From Candidatus Melainabacteria bacterium (lineage in GTDB: Bacteria; Cyanobacteriota; Vampirovibrionia; LMEP-6097): DNA of 40,705 nucleotides. Shown in pieces: positions 24,290-33,243 of this stretch. The notes beneath the pieces are model-generated. The model had not been told where the DNA came from. It made no database searches and was given only the letters and a program-made list of their open reading frames with translations. The position numbers and the translations under genes are program-made. Positions within the stretch are counted from its first letter, which is position 1, and every line of letters begins with the position of its first letter. The DNA lies in NCBI GenBank assembly GCA_005110385.1, contig DUDT01000023.1:1-40705 (forward strand), written 5' to 3'.

Positions 24290-25027
24290 TTAGAATGGGA
24301 CTTCTATATCTTGAGTTACTATTTTATCTTTTATGTAAGCTAATTTATCATTCGTTTGGATAAGATCAATAATTTCTTGCACTACCTGTTCAGCTCGCTT
24401 TTCACCTCTATTAATAGCCTGATAAGCAGATATGAATCCCAATGGATCAGTTGCATCAAATTTAATAGGGATTATAGTTTTACCTCGACACATAGCATAG
24501 CCTATTTCTTGTTGACACCAAAAACTATCTTTATAGTTTTCTGAAATCAGACAAACAAAAATATCCATATTATTTAATGCTCGTAGTATCTCTTTTCGCC
24601 ACTCTGAAGTTGGCTCAATATCGTCATGTGCCACAAAACCAATAAAATTATCTACCTCTAGAGCCGATTTAAGTCTATGTGCATTATGTTTATCAGAACT
24701 CAAGTGGCTTATAAATACTTTGATTTTAGATTTTTTATTAGCCCAACAGCTAGGTTCATCCAGATCAAAATTACCCCAAAAAAGACCAAAATCAGCAGCA
24801 ATTCTTCTTAAGCTATTTTCATCAAACTCTCTTAGGAGTTGCTTTGTATAAGCCTCTATAGTGTAAAGATAACCATATTCAGAGCTGTATATAGGCTCTG
24901 ATAAATCACCTGAATATCCTCTTAATAAATAATGTACATCTTCGTGCAAATACGGCTCTTCACAAATCTTACGAGTAATCTGAAATATTAAATCTAACTT
25001 CTCTTTATGAGTCATAATGACCATCAT
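24290..25027 (-). CDS. TIR-domain protein (putative NADase effector)
   Basis: 245 residues; start possibly at codon 5 (ATG 25015). Residues 1-95 form an uncharacterised helical domain (CEEPYLHEDVHYLLRGYSG near 22). The TIR domain starts at about 102 (KIKVFISHLSSDKHNAHRL). The BB-loop region has FVAHDDIEPTSEW, and the catalytic Glu is E174 in SFWCQQEIGYA. Bacterial TIR proteins degrade or cyclise NAD+ in antiphage systems. No ThsA-like, prokaryotic Argonaute or other known TIR partner is adjacent, and the gene is convergent with mntA-hepT inside the same repeat-bounded cassette. The N-terminal domain might be the sensor. Confidence 0.85.
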   Translation of the reverse strand: MMVIMTHKEKLDLIFQITRKICEEPYLHEDVHYLLRGYSGDLSEPIYSSEYGYLYTIEAYTKQLLREFDENSLRRIAADFGLFWGNFDLDEPSCWANKKSKIKVFISHLSSDKHNAHRLKSALEVDNFIGFVAHDDIEPTSEWRKEILRALNNMDIFVCLISENYKDSFWCQQEIGYAMCRGKTIIPIKFDATDPLGFISAYQAINRGEKRAEQVVQEIIDLIQTNDKLAYIKDKIVTQDIEVPF

Positions 25028-25091
25028 AATATCAGGTATTAATATCCTGCAAAATCAAGAAAACTTAACTTGGTTCAATCTAAAATTTAAC

Positions 25092-25288
25092 ATAAACAAA
25101 AGGCATGAGAGTTTAGGGGAAGCACTAACTAAAAGCCTTTCAAGCAAACGCACCCACCCCGGAGGAACGTAAAAAAACGATTTTAGAGTATCGTTTTTTT
25201 ACCAATGGATTTTCATAGCCTTCTCACCTATATCAAGCAAAAAGCTGCACTTTTCAGTGCAGCTTTTTGCTTGATTATAAAGTGGCAG
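25092..25288. repeat. ~200-bp direct repeat, right copy at tRNA-Arg
   Basis: Matches 23281-23488 almost base for base (for example AGGCATGAGAGTTTAGGGG near its start, both hairpins and the end at GTGGCAG). The right end includes the last bases of tRNA-Arg, so the repeat looks like an attachment or recombination boundary. It accounts for most of the gene-free stretch 25028-25282; 25360-25513 holds only the AT-rich upstream regions of the tRNA and the next gene. Confidence 0.85.
25232..25275 (-). terminator. Hairpin downstream of tRNA-Arg
   Basis: A perfect 19-bp stem ATCAAGCAAAAAGCTGCAC/GTGCAGCTTTTTGCTTGAT with a 6-nt loop starts 8 bp past the tRNA CCA end. The T-run is inside the stem rather than after it, so it may act as a processing signal or a two-way terminator. 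Confidence 0.6.
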
Positions 25289-25359
25289 GGCATGAGAGAT
25301 TCGAACTCCCGACGCCTCGGTTCGTAGCCGAGTCCTCTATCCAGCTGAGGTAATGCCCC
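25283..25359 (-). tRNA. tRNA-Arg(ACG)
   Basis: Minus-strand cloverleaf: acceptor GGGGCAT with ATGCCCT (G1-U72 wobble), D-stem CCTC/GAGG, anticodon stem CTCGG/CCGAG, loop CTACGAA giving anticodon ACG (A34 to inosine by TadA), T-stem GGGAG/CTCTC, discriminator G and encoded CCA. Its 3' end coincides with the edge of the direct repeat bounding the defence cassette. Confidence 0.92.
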
Positions 25360-25513
25360 GTATGAAACTATAAAGATAGCATGAAAATTATAGCTAATTT
25401 TTTGTTCATATAAAGCATAAGCCCCGAGATACTTATAAGTTTTAATATTTGAAAACTTGCGGATTTTAAATTAATAAACTAGAATATTTTATGTAAACAA
25501 CAAAGGGGTTGTT

Positions 25514-27298
25514 ATGACACTACTAGCAAGTTCATCCAGAGCCCATACAAGCACTACAGGTAATTCAAAGAGGCCTCTAGGTATGAAAGTTGCACGCGCT
25601 TGTCCTTCTGGAGGTTTCTGTAGCATAGGAACACCAGTAGTATCTAGGGAGCTATCATTACCAGTGCCACCAGTCTACACTGGATTCACTAGCAGAACAA
25701 AGAGAAAGCACGCAATAGATTTAATGATCTTTCAAAAAGATCCTTTAGGACCAAAAGATTTTAAAAATCTCAAAACCATTTTAGCTGACACTTTAAATAT
25801 TCCAGTAGATGGAAATATCGTCTATGCTTCGAATGGTGGCACCCATAGATCAGCATGGGTAAGAGATATGGCTGCGATTAGCCAAAGTATGAGGGATACA
25901 CATGAAGATAAAATTGCTGCAAAAATGATGAAAGCACTCTATGAAGCCTACAACTCTAATGAAGAAAGAGAAAAAATAAATGGCTTGAATGGTTCTCAAG
26001 CACAAAGGAATTGGGCACCTCATGATGGTAATGCGGGTCGGACTGTTCCTTCTACTAAGTTCAGTGTAGCTGAATCTAGCGATAATGATGGATCTAAAAA
26101 ATTAATTCAATTAGATCACCCTTGGGGCCATCAACAGCTTGATGCCTACGGTTACTTTCTACAAGAGCTTACGACTCTAGCTAAGAATGGAACATTGGAT
26201 TTAAAAGAATTAGATGATCAAGTCAAAAAAGGTAAAAAACACGAAAACTCTGAATCCACCTTAGTTGCAATGGTACGCATGCTAAAAAATATCCATTATG
26301 AATTTAACTATGATCTCGGAGCTTGGGAATCTCATTGGCAAGCAGGACGCCTCTCTAGTATCGCAGCTGTGGTTAGTGGATTAGTTAGTGTTCAAGAGTA
26401 TTACGAAGGCAGGAAAGACACGGAAGTACCGAATATAAATAATCCCAGAATAGATTTAAACCGCAAAAGATTTGAAAGTGAATTAGAGACGGCGATTCAA
26501 CAAGGTAAAGATATTATACAGAAACGCCTAAATGAAGAAATTATACAAGAGATACCAGAAATAAAAGGTTTCCAAGAAGCAAGGAATGCAGATGCTGCTT
26601 TATTATTCATGCTGGCTATCGCTGAGCCTAAAAAGATCGGCATTACTAGAGAGCAGGAGAAAAAAATTCTAAATTCTGTTTACTCGCTTATGGGTGAACT
26701 TGGTTTTCGCAGATTTGAAGATGATAATTATATGAGCCGTGATTGGATCTCGAATAAATATGACCCAGAACATAACCCCAATGGGGAGTTTGGGGACTTG
26801 AAAAATCCTAAAGATGCTGCAGAATGGAGTATGTTTGATCCATATCTAGCATCAGTTAATTATCGACTTTTTTTAAGATCAGTCGAAGAGGTAGGCACTC
26901 CAGACTGGGCTGCCTATGAACGAGCAGATGCGCATGCCAGGCGAACTCTTGCTCATATAACTCCTGATAACTTCGTCTATGAAAGAAAAATCTACCAAGC
27001 AAATGGTCACGGTGGAATAAAAGAAGCTGAAGTTAATAATCATATTTCAGCACAAAAAGTTCTAGAATCATATTTTAGAGTCAGCAGAGAAGACGGTGAT
27101 TATAATTACGTGCCTGGCGAAAATGAAGGTCTAAACTGGACTAAAGCTGCCATGAAGCAAATGCTAGAAATAGGTGAGCAGGCTTCAGCTGTTTACCAAA
27201 AGGTTAAAAGGCAACACGACATTATCAGGGTAAATCTAAATAATTCAGAGATAGCTTCTAGGGCTATAAATAATAGCAACAAGGGAAAGCTTAGATAA
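25514..27298 (+). CDS. GH15/phosphorylase-kinase-alpha-like (alpha/alpha)6 barrel protein
   Basis: 594 residues after a strong AAAGGGG Shine-Dalgarno. The N-terminal ~65 residues are Ser/Thr/Pro-rich and look unstructured, with no signal peptide. The body resembles glucoamylase-type six-hairpin enzymes: HRSAWVRDMAAISQSMRDTH (about 113-132) is the WxRD motif, LDHPWGHQQLDAYGYFL (about 197) and DLGAWESHWQAGRLSS (about 270) follow, and AEWSMFDPYLASVNYRLFL (about 435) resembles the end of the barrel. Such proteins cleave alpha-glucans or, in phosphorylase kinase alpha, bind them. I cannot place the catalytic acids confidently. Glycogen metabolism is a reasonable guess. Confidence 0.65.
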   Translation: MTLLASSSRAHTSTTGNSKRPLGMKVARACPSGGFCSIGTPVVSRELSLPVPPVYTGFTSRTKRKHAIDLMIFQKDPLGPKDFKNLKTILADTLNIPVDGNIVYASNGGTHRSAWVRDMAAISQSMRDTHEDKIAAKMMKALYEAYNSNEEREKINGLNGSQAQRNWAPHDGNAGRTVPSTKFSVAESSDNDGSKKLIQLDHPWGHQQLDAYGYFLQELTTLAKNGTLDLKELDDQVKKGKKHENSESTLVAMVRMLKNIHYEFNYDLGAWESHWQAGRLSSIAAVVSGLVSVQEYYEGRKDTEVPNINNPRIDLNRKRFESELETAIQQGKDIIQKRLNEEIIQEIPEIKGFQEARNADAALLFMLAIAEPKKIGITREQEKKILNSVYSLMGELGFRRFEDDNYMSRDWISNKYDPEHNPNGEFGDLKNPKDAAEWSMFDPYLASVNYRLFLRSVEEVGTPDWAAYERADAHARRTLAHITPDNFVYERKIYQANGHGGIKEAEVNNHISAQKVLESYFRVSREDGDYNYVPGENEGLNWTKAAMKQMLEIGEQASAVYQKVKRQHDIIRVNLNNSEIASRAINNSNKGKLR

Positions 27299-27364
27299 AT
27301 AAGCACACCTAGCATTTCAGCTTTTTGTTGATAATTTGGTGGGTGATCAGATAATATTATCTCA

Positions 27365-28204
27365 ATGCCTATTCGTATGACGAATCATGCTCAGCCTCCT
27401 GCTTCAAGTCGTCAAAATAGAACAGCTTTAAATGATCTACATAATATACTAGGGCAGATTGCTCAGGAAATTTTAAAAGCAGAAAAGAGAAGAAAAGAAT
27501 TAGAGAAAGAGCTTAGATCAGCTCTGCGCAAATCATGTCATGTTAATAATAAAGATTTGATTCCATACTTACATTCACACACAGATGTCGTCGAGCATGC
27601 AATATATGAATGGTTTGGTGAAAATCCTAAAGGCAAAATTAATAAAGAATCTTTTGAAAGGATAGTGGGGAGTGGTCATAAGAATCTTACAATAAATGAA
27701 ACCTATTTTAAGCGTAAGCCAGGCTATAAGTACCCTGAGACTTTGAAAACAAGTAATCCGGCTACAAGATCGCATGAAGGAATTGGATTAGATGAGGCTG
27801 CTCGAAGCATAATGAGTGAACATTTAAATTCAGATTCTGCACATGATGAATCAGAGATCATTGAAGCAATATGTGACTTTATGATCAAGTATCCTCAGGG
27901 TGGTCGAGACTTTCGCAGAGAAGTTAGAAATTTGATTGAACAGAAGAATAGAACGGAGCAGCATCAATTAATACATGATTTAAAACATGATCTAGAACAA
28001 ACAGTATCAGAGATAAAAGAGAGATATGAATTCGCACAAGCACTCTTAAAACAACAAGGTCTTCTTACAAGGATTAACAAAACAACAATGTTTATAAGTG
28101 CTCTCTTCCATAGAATTTTATTCGAAAAGAATCCAAAGGTTCGAGCAGAAATGCTCATAAAACTTCATCAAAGAATCGATTCAAGTCAACCTGCTGCTAC
28201 CTAA
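27365..28204 (+). CDS. Unknown coiled-coil protein
   Basis: 279 residues. The N-terminal ~20 residues are polar, then a basic/acidic coiled coil (ILKAEKRRKELEKELRSALR, about 37-56). A middle region has HTDVVEHAIYEWFGENPKGK, and a second long helix (LIHDLKHDLEQTVSEIKERY, about 200-219) follows. No signal peptide or membrane helix. It follows the GH15-like gene after 66 bp on the same strand and may be cotranscribed with it. Function unknown. Confidence 0.55.
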   Translation: MPIRMTNHAQPPASSRQNRTALNDLHNILGQIAQEILKAEKRRKELEKELRSALRKSCHVNNKDLIPYLHSHTDVVEHAIYEWFGENPKGKINKESFERIVGSGHKNLTINETYFKRKPGYKYPETLKTSNPATRSHEGIGLDEAARSIMSEHLNSDSAHDESEIIEAICDFMIKYPQGGRDFRREVRNLIEQKNRTEQHQLIHDLKHDLEQTVSEIKERYEFAQALLKQQGLLTRINKTTMFISALFHRILFEKNPKVRAEMLIKLHQRIDSSQPAAT

Positions 28205-28227
28205 AATATTTCAATTATCGAAACTTT

Positions 28228-28698
28228 CTATTCAATTATCTTATTAAATCTAAGATGTTCAAGATTAGTATTAATTTTGCCAAGAAGATCTGTCTGTTTC
28301 TCTAAAAAGAAAGAATAATGCGATTTAGTATTCTGCACCATTAAAAAATAACCTAAGCTACAGATACTAATAACCGAGAATAGCGATATAAAGAGAGCTA
28401 TATGAGAAACGATTCTTTCCTGCTTAATACTTTTTAAAAGCATTATTTCATTGAGCATTTGAGAATTAACATAAAATTTCTCACCATTCTTCTTCCATAA
28501 AGCTCCAAAAAGCTCTTGATAGGTTATGTAAGCGTCATTAGCACCATCTTGGGACATCTCAAAGCCTCTAACTTGCAGAAAATGCACAAGTTCATCTTCT
28601 ATAATGCCTCTACTAGCATTAATCACAGCGTAATCTATTATTGATTCATAAAAATCTACTTTAAAAATTTTAAACCATACTTTATCAAGCGCAGACAT
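28228..28698 (-). CDS. Unknown single-pass membrane protein
   Basis: Start chosen at ATG 28698 (MSALDKVW), where CCTCCT on the plus strand gives a strong AGGAGG Shine-Dalgarno on the minus strand. An earlier in-frame ATG at 28728 has none. 156 residues: a soluble N-terminal part (~95 residues, VDFYESIIDYAVINASRGII), one clear transmembrane helix (IALFISLFSVISICSLGYFL, about 102-121), then a short helical tail. No recognised domain. Confidence 0.6.
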   Translation of the reverse strand: MSALDKVWFKIFKVDFYESIIDYAVINASRGIIEDELVHFLQVRGFEMSQDGANDAYITYQELFGALWKKNGEKFYVNSQMLNEIMLLKSIKQERIVSHIALFISLFSVISICSLGYFLMVQNTKSHYSFFLEKQTDLLGKINTNLEHLRFNKIIE

Positions 28699-28792
28699 AA
28701 AAATCCTCCTGGATATATATATAAGCATTTTTCCCTTAGATTAAATCTAGATAACCATCTTTCCAGGGGTTAATGTTATAAAATGATAATGC

Positions 28793-30133
28793 TTGCCTGA
28801 TAAATCACTAATTTGGTTCAGAAAGAACCTCAGAGTTTTCGATAACAAGTGCCTCTCTAAAGCACTTACGGAGTCACAGGAAGTAATCACTGTTTACGTT
28901 ATTGATGAACGCCTCTTTGAAATGACTCCCTATGGTTTTAAAAGAGCTAGCGAATTTCGCTTAAAATTTCTTTACGAATCATTAATTAACCTAAAAAATA
29001 ATCTAGCGATGATGAACCTTGAGCTAATTATCCTTGAAGGTAACTGTTTTCAACAGATATCTAAAATCATAAACAGCTTAAAAATTACGGATGTTTACTA
29101 TGAAAAAGATATAGCTTTTGAGGAAAGACAGTTAGAAAAGCAGCTAAAAAGAAATTTTAGAGATATAAAATTTCATAAACATAATGCTAATTATATTTTC
29201 GATTACGAAGAAGTAAAATCTAAAGTAAGAAAACTCCCAGACACTTTTACAAAATTTAGAAAAGATTATGAAAAATTATACTTATCGGCAGAAAAAAAAC
29301 TATTCCCCGTTCAATATGAATATACCGCTAGGCAAATCGATTTCAAACAAGAACTTACAGCATTCCAGAAATCTCAAACAAGTTCAGAAAGTAATTTAAA
29401 AATCGTTAATGATTTAACTGAAAGAATAGATAAATTTTCCATACAAGCTGATCCTAGAGCGACTTTCGTTTATCAAGGTGGCGAAAATGTAGGATTAGAT
29501 CGTATTAAACAGTATATCTGGGAGCAAAAATCCATTAAAAGATATAAAAAAACTAGAAATGAGCTAATGGGGCGTAATTTCTCAAGCCGTTTCTCAGCTT
29601 GGCTTTCACTTGGCTGCATCTCCATGAATCATGTTCTTTACGAGATAGAAAAATTTGAGAAGCTGGAGTTAGAAAATGATTCCACCTATTGGCTTAAATT
29701 CGAATTACTGTGGCGAGAGTATTTTAGATTACTCTATGGGAAATATAAAATAGATATTTTTAAGCTAAAAGGGCCGCACGACAGAGATACTCACCGTGGT
29801 CTAGATACAGAGCTTTGCAATAAATGGATGACTGGTAAAACTGGAGAACCCTTTATTGACGCGAATATGATTTCGCTAAATTATACGGGCTATATGTCTA
29901 ATCGTGGCAGGCAAAATGTAGTTAGCTATTTAATTCATGATTTAAAGCAGGACTGGAGATTCGCTGCTAGTTATTTCGAGCATATGCTCATCGACCATGA
30001 TGTATTTAGTAACTGGCTGAATTGCTCATATATAGCGGGACTGGTAGCCACAGAAAAGCCTCATATATTTAATATTCAGAAACAAGCTGAAACTTATGAT
30101 CCGAAGAGGAAGTTTCAGAAGCATTGGCTTTAG
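28793..30133 (+). CDS. DASH-type cryptochrome/photolyase
   Basis: 446 residues from TTG; the ATGs at 28783 and 28789 are out of frame. The N-terminal antenna-binding Rossmann domain starts SLIWFRKNLRVFDNKCL. The FAD domain has GRNFSSRFSAWLSLGCIS (about 263), FELLWREYFR (about 303) and GYMSNRGRQNVVSYLIHDL (about 364), then DWRFAASYFEHMLIDHDV and the DASH-like end NIQKQAETYDPKRKF. DASH proteins use blue light to repair cyclobutane dimers, mainly in single-stranded DNA, and may signal. A light-driven enzyme implies at least occasional exposure to light. Confidence 0.88.
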   Translation: MPDKSLIWFRKNLRVFDNKCLSKALTESQEVITVYVIDERLFEMTPYGFKRASEFRLKFLYESLINLKNNLAMMNLELIILEGNCFQQISKIINSLKITDVYYEKDIAFEERQLEKQLKRNFRDIKFHKHNANYIFDYEEVKSKVRKLPDTFTKFRKDYEKLYLSAEKKLFPVQYEYTARQIDFKQELTAFQKSQTSSESNLKIVNDLTERIDKFSIQADPRATFVYQGGENVGLDRIKQYIWEQKSIKRYKKTRNELMGRNFSSRFSAWLSLGCISMNHVLYEIEKFEKLELENDSTYWLKFELLWREYFRLLYGKYKIDIFKLKGPHDRDTHRGLDTELCNKWMTGKTGEPFIDANMISLNYTGYMSNRGRQNVVSYLIHDLKQDWRFAASYFEHMLIDHDVFSNWLNCSYIAGLVATEKPHIFNIQKQAETYDPKRKFQKHWL

Positions 30134-30148
30134 GAGTGAGTAATCTCT

Positions 30149-31174
30149 TTACGGCTTAGTTACAAGCTGCTTAGCAGTGGGAGCCGCAACTGGTTTAGTA
30201 ACTTTAGTAATTTCTGGTTTAAGACTAGGTTTAGTCGCTGGCGTAGCTGCTGGTTTAGTCGCTGTAGTCGTAGCGGGTTTAACCGCAGATGTAGTCGTTA
30301 CTGGCTTAGTAGTCGTAGCTGGAGATGATTTAGCCACAGGTGCAAGCACTGGTCCAGCAGGCTTAGCAGCAGTTGGCGTTACCGCCACTGGCTTAGCTCC
30401 TGTAGCCACAGCAGGTTTAGCCACAACTGGCTTAGTAGTAACCGATGGCACCACAGGCTGTTTTCCCACAGGCTGAACGACTGGCGCAACAGCTAAAGGA
30501 TTGACTGGAACTGGCTCTTTAATAGCAGTGACAGGCGCCGCTAAAATCGAGCCATCATCGATAGCATCTGCTATCACTTTAGCCTCATCCTGAGCTGCTT
30601 CCGCTTGTTTAGGTAAAAGAGTTATAGCTAAAGAATCTCTGAGCTGCATCGCTTCACGGTGACCATTACTTCCTGCGATTAAAAACCAGACGTAGGCTTG
30701 CCTATAGTCATGGAGAACACCACGCCCTTTGTAAAACATATTACCGATATTATACTGAGCTATGACATGCCCTCTAGAAGCAGCTTTCAGATACCATGAG
30801 AATGCGGTTCTAAAATTCTGAATAACTCCGTGACCATTATCAAACATAACGCCTAAACTATTTTGAGCTGGAGCATAATCATGGTCAGCAGATTTAGTAA
30901 ACCATTTATAGGCTTGTTTGTGATCTTGACGCATGCCATAACCTTTGTAGTACATAAGCCCATAGTAATACTCAGCGACTCCATCACCTTTCTCCGCCGC
31001 ATTTTCAGTACAGTTAAGGGCTAATTTATAATCCTTGGCTAAGAAACGTTTATAACAGGCACTTTTCAAATATGAACTGGAAGAAAGACTTGTAGGACCT
31101 AGAGCCTTAGCCATAAATGCATAGGGCAAGGTCAAAAGAAGGGTGAAACTGAATACAAGAAAAAGCTTAGTCAC
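30149..31174 (-). CDS. Exported Sel1-repeat protein with Pro/Thr/Lys-rich tail
   Basis: 341 residues. Signal peptide (LFLVFSFTLLLTLPYAFMAKA, about 4-24). Three to four Sel1-like TPR units follow from about 45 to 175: AEYYYGLMYYKGYGMRQDHK, AQNSLGVMFDNGHGVIQNF and AQYNIGNMFYKGRGVLHDY. From about 210 to the end is a low-complexity tail of Lys-Pro-Val/Ala/Thr, likely flexible or wall-associated. Sel1 proteins act as scaffolds, often at the envelope or host interface. It is convergent with the cryptochrome gene, 15 bp apart. Confidence 0.82.
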   Translation of the reverse strand: MTKLFLVFSFTLLLTLPYAFMAKALGPTSLSSSSYLKSACYKRFLAKDYKLALNCTENAAEKGDGVAEYYYGLMYYKGYGMRQDHKQAYKWFTKSADHDYAPAQNSLGVMFDNGHGVIQNFRTAFSWYLKAASRGHVIAQYNIGNMFYKGRGVLHDYRQAYVWFLIAGSNGHREAMQLRDSLAITLLPKQAEAAQDEAKVIADAIDDGSILAAPVTAIKEPVPVNPLAVAPVVQPVGKQPVVPSVTTKPVVAKPAVATGAKPVAVTPTAAKPAGPVLAPVAKSSPATTTKPVTTTSAVKPATTTATKPAATPATKPSLKPEITKVTKPVAAPTAKQLVTKP

Positions 31175-31316
31175 AGTATTTTGAATATAACATGCTGGGA
31201 TAATTGAGACAAATTCTTATCTGACTGTCATTAAACAAAGTTTTACCATCGCAGGGTAAAATAAGTAGCAGTAGTGCTATTTAGCAATAGCTCGAAAATA
31301 GTCCGAAAAAGAATAA

Positions 31317-31802
31317 ATGCAGAATGTCGTAAGAACAAATGAAATAAAATTATTGAGCATTTTATGCCTAGTTATTTTACTTGGCATGCAGGCTAATCTT
31401 ACAGCTTTATTCCTTAGCTTTGAAGAGAATCATCAGTTAAGTTTTACTAAAAAAGGTCAAGAATGCTTTTTAGTCTTAGAACATAAAAGTAATTCATTCA
31501 GCAGCAGTGACATTGAATCAGGATATTTAAAGGCACTGCCATCAGATAATTCTAAGCAAGACCATTTTATTCAGCTCGATCATCCAGAATCATACAAGGA
31601 AGCAGCTTCTAATATAGATGAATTGCTAGCACCGATACTACTAAATACCTCTAATAATGCTTTAAGCATAAGTATTCTAGAGCAATTAAGAAATTCGCTA
31701 GAAAATGAAATCAGATCAAGAATAGAAAACTTTTCTACATCGGCTATAAATCTTAAAAGCTTTATGGGATTACTTAGTAGAAGTATTTTTCTAAGATTAT
31801 AA
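31317..31802 (+). CDS. Unknown exported small protein upstream of metal efflux genes
   Basis: 161 residues. One N-terminal hydrophobic helix (LLSILCLVILLGMQANLTAL, about 12-31) acts as a signal or anchor. The rest is polar with a predicted C-terminal helix. It precedes the TolC/CzcC gene by 97 bp on the same strand, a position that in Czc systems can hold the small periplasmic CzcI, but no His-rich or CzcI motif is seen. Function not assigned. Confidence 0.5.
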   Translation: MQNVVRTNEIKLLSILCLVILLGMQANLTALFLSFEENHQLSFTKKGQECFLVLEHKSNSFSSSDIESGYLKALPSDNSKQDHFIQLDHPESYKEAASNIDELLAPILLNTSNNALSISILEQLRNSLENEIRSRIENFSTSAINLKSFMGLLSRSIFLRL

Positions 31803-31899
31803 AATTTACATGCTGCACAGCCAGTACACAGCATAATTTAGCTACTATTATTTTCAGACAAGTTAACAACTTAGTAAACCAATATCTTTAGAGGTTTTC

Positions 31900-33243
31900 G
31901 TGAGAAAAATATTTTTACTCATTTTCTGTTTCATATACACTTTTGGATTTTTAAATTTAGAAGCTAAGACCTTCACGAGTAAAACCCAAGCTATACAAGA
32001 AATACCTAAATCTAAAATAAATTTAGAGGAAGCTATAAATATTAGCTTAAAAAGAAGTCCTCGGCTAAAAGCCGCTGAGGCACAGCTTGCTATAGGTAAA
32101 GCAAATGTAATCACAGCTAAAAGCAGAATAAACCCAAACCTAGTCAGTGATAATGGTCTAGCGGAAAAAACTTACAGATTAGGTATAGAAAAGACTTTAG
32201 AATTAGGTTCCAAGAGAAGTAAAAGAATAGAATTAGCAGAAAATAATAAAAAGCAAATCAAATCTGAGATTAATTTACTGAAACTGAATCTGAGAACAGA
32301 AGTTAGGCAGACATATACCGCACTATATGTACTCCAAGAAAAATATAAATGCTTTCAAAATATTATAGAAAGCACTGAAAAGCTCTTAGACATAGCGATT
32401 AAGAGGGAAAAAAGTGGGGCTACCGCAAATCTAGACACTTTACAGGTCGAGATGGTTAATTTAAAAGCTAAGAATGAATTAGAGAATATAGGCTCTCAGT
32501 TAATTCAGGCTCAGAATAAACTAAATGCCTTTTTCAATCAAGATCTTAGAACTGTTTTAGAGCTAGAGAATCCGAATAAATTATCAATAATAAGTACTGA
32601 AGCAGAAGATGCAAAAATTGGATTTACTGAACAGAGTCCTTTTACAGCATCTCCCATGGATGATGGGGTTGATACGCTAATTAATACAGCCCTCAATAAA
32701 AGACCTGAAATGAAAATAAATCTTAACAAGCAGACTGGCAGTGTCACTGAACTAGGATTAGCTAAAGCAAATAGAATCCCAAATCTATCACTCACTCTAG
32801 GACCCGATCTAGTCCTTAATAATTCAGGAAATAATTCAGGAAATAATTCAACAGGTATCTTTATTATAGGGAATATGCAATTACCTCTTCTATATCAAGG
32901 ACAGGGTCAGATTCAGGCAGCTAAAGCTAAAAGCACTCAATTAGCTAAAGAGAAAGAAGATTTAATAAACCAAATATCACTTGAAGTTAGCAATGCGTAT
33001 AGTATGCTTAACGCTAATAGCGCTAAACTAAAAAGATTTGAAACAGAACTCAACCCTAAAGCAGATATTATAAATGAAAAATCTTTAAGATGCTTCGAGG
33101 AAGGCAAATGCCCAGTCTTTATACCAATTAGCGCAAAGCAGTCATTAATCGATACCAGAATAAATTACCTAAATGCTATCGCCGATTATCAAAACTCAAT
33201 CTCTGATTTAGAGAGAGCCCTAGGAGACAATCATGAAAAATAA
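31900..33243 (+). CDS. CzcC-type outer-membrane efflux channel (TolC family)
   Basis: 447 residues from GTG, with signal peptide IFLLIFCFIYTFGFLNLEAK. It has two TolC-family repeats: INLEEAINISLKRSPRLKAA (about 46) and LINTALNKRPEMKINLNKQT (about 262), each followed by long amphipathic helices. It forms the outer-membrane tunnel for the RND pump encoded downstream. The gene overlaps the adaptor gene by 11 bp (ATG inside CATGAAAAATAA). An Asn/Ser-Gly tandem (NNSGNNSGNNS, about 307) is a small in-frame DNA repeat. Confidence 0.88.
   Translation: MRKIFLLIFCFIYTFGFLNLEAKTFTSKTQAIQEIPKSKINLEEAINISLKRSPRLKAAEAQLAIGKANVITAKSRINPNLVSDNGLAEKTYRLGIEKTLELGSKRSKRIELAENNKKQIKSEINLLKLNLRTEVRQTYTALYVLQEKYKCFQNIIESTEKLLDIAIKREKSGATANLDTLQVEMVNLKAKNELENIGSQLIQAQNKLNAFFNQDLRTVLELENPNKLSIISTEAEDAKIGFTEQSPFTASPMDDGVDTLINTALNKRPEMKINLNKQTGSVTELGLAKANRIPNLSLTLGPDLVLNNSGNNSGNNSTGIFIIGNMQLPLLYQGQGQIQAAKAKSTQLAKEKEDLINQISLEVSNAYSMLNANSAKLKRFETELNPKADIINEKSLRCFEEGKCPVFIPISAKQSLIDTRINYLNAIADYQNSISDLERALGDNHEK

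Noticed and set aside
30177-30476. Plus-strand frame rich in Gly, Val and Thr
   Set aside because: Antisense of the low-complexity Lys/Pro/Thr tail of the Sel1 protein; no Shine-Dalgarno and no independent protein character.
31317-31802. CzcI-like metal regulator
   Set aside because: Position fits, but there is no His-rich segment or recognisable CzcI similarity; left as unknown.
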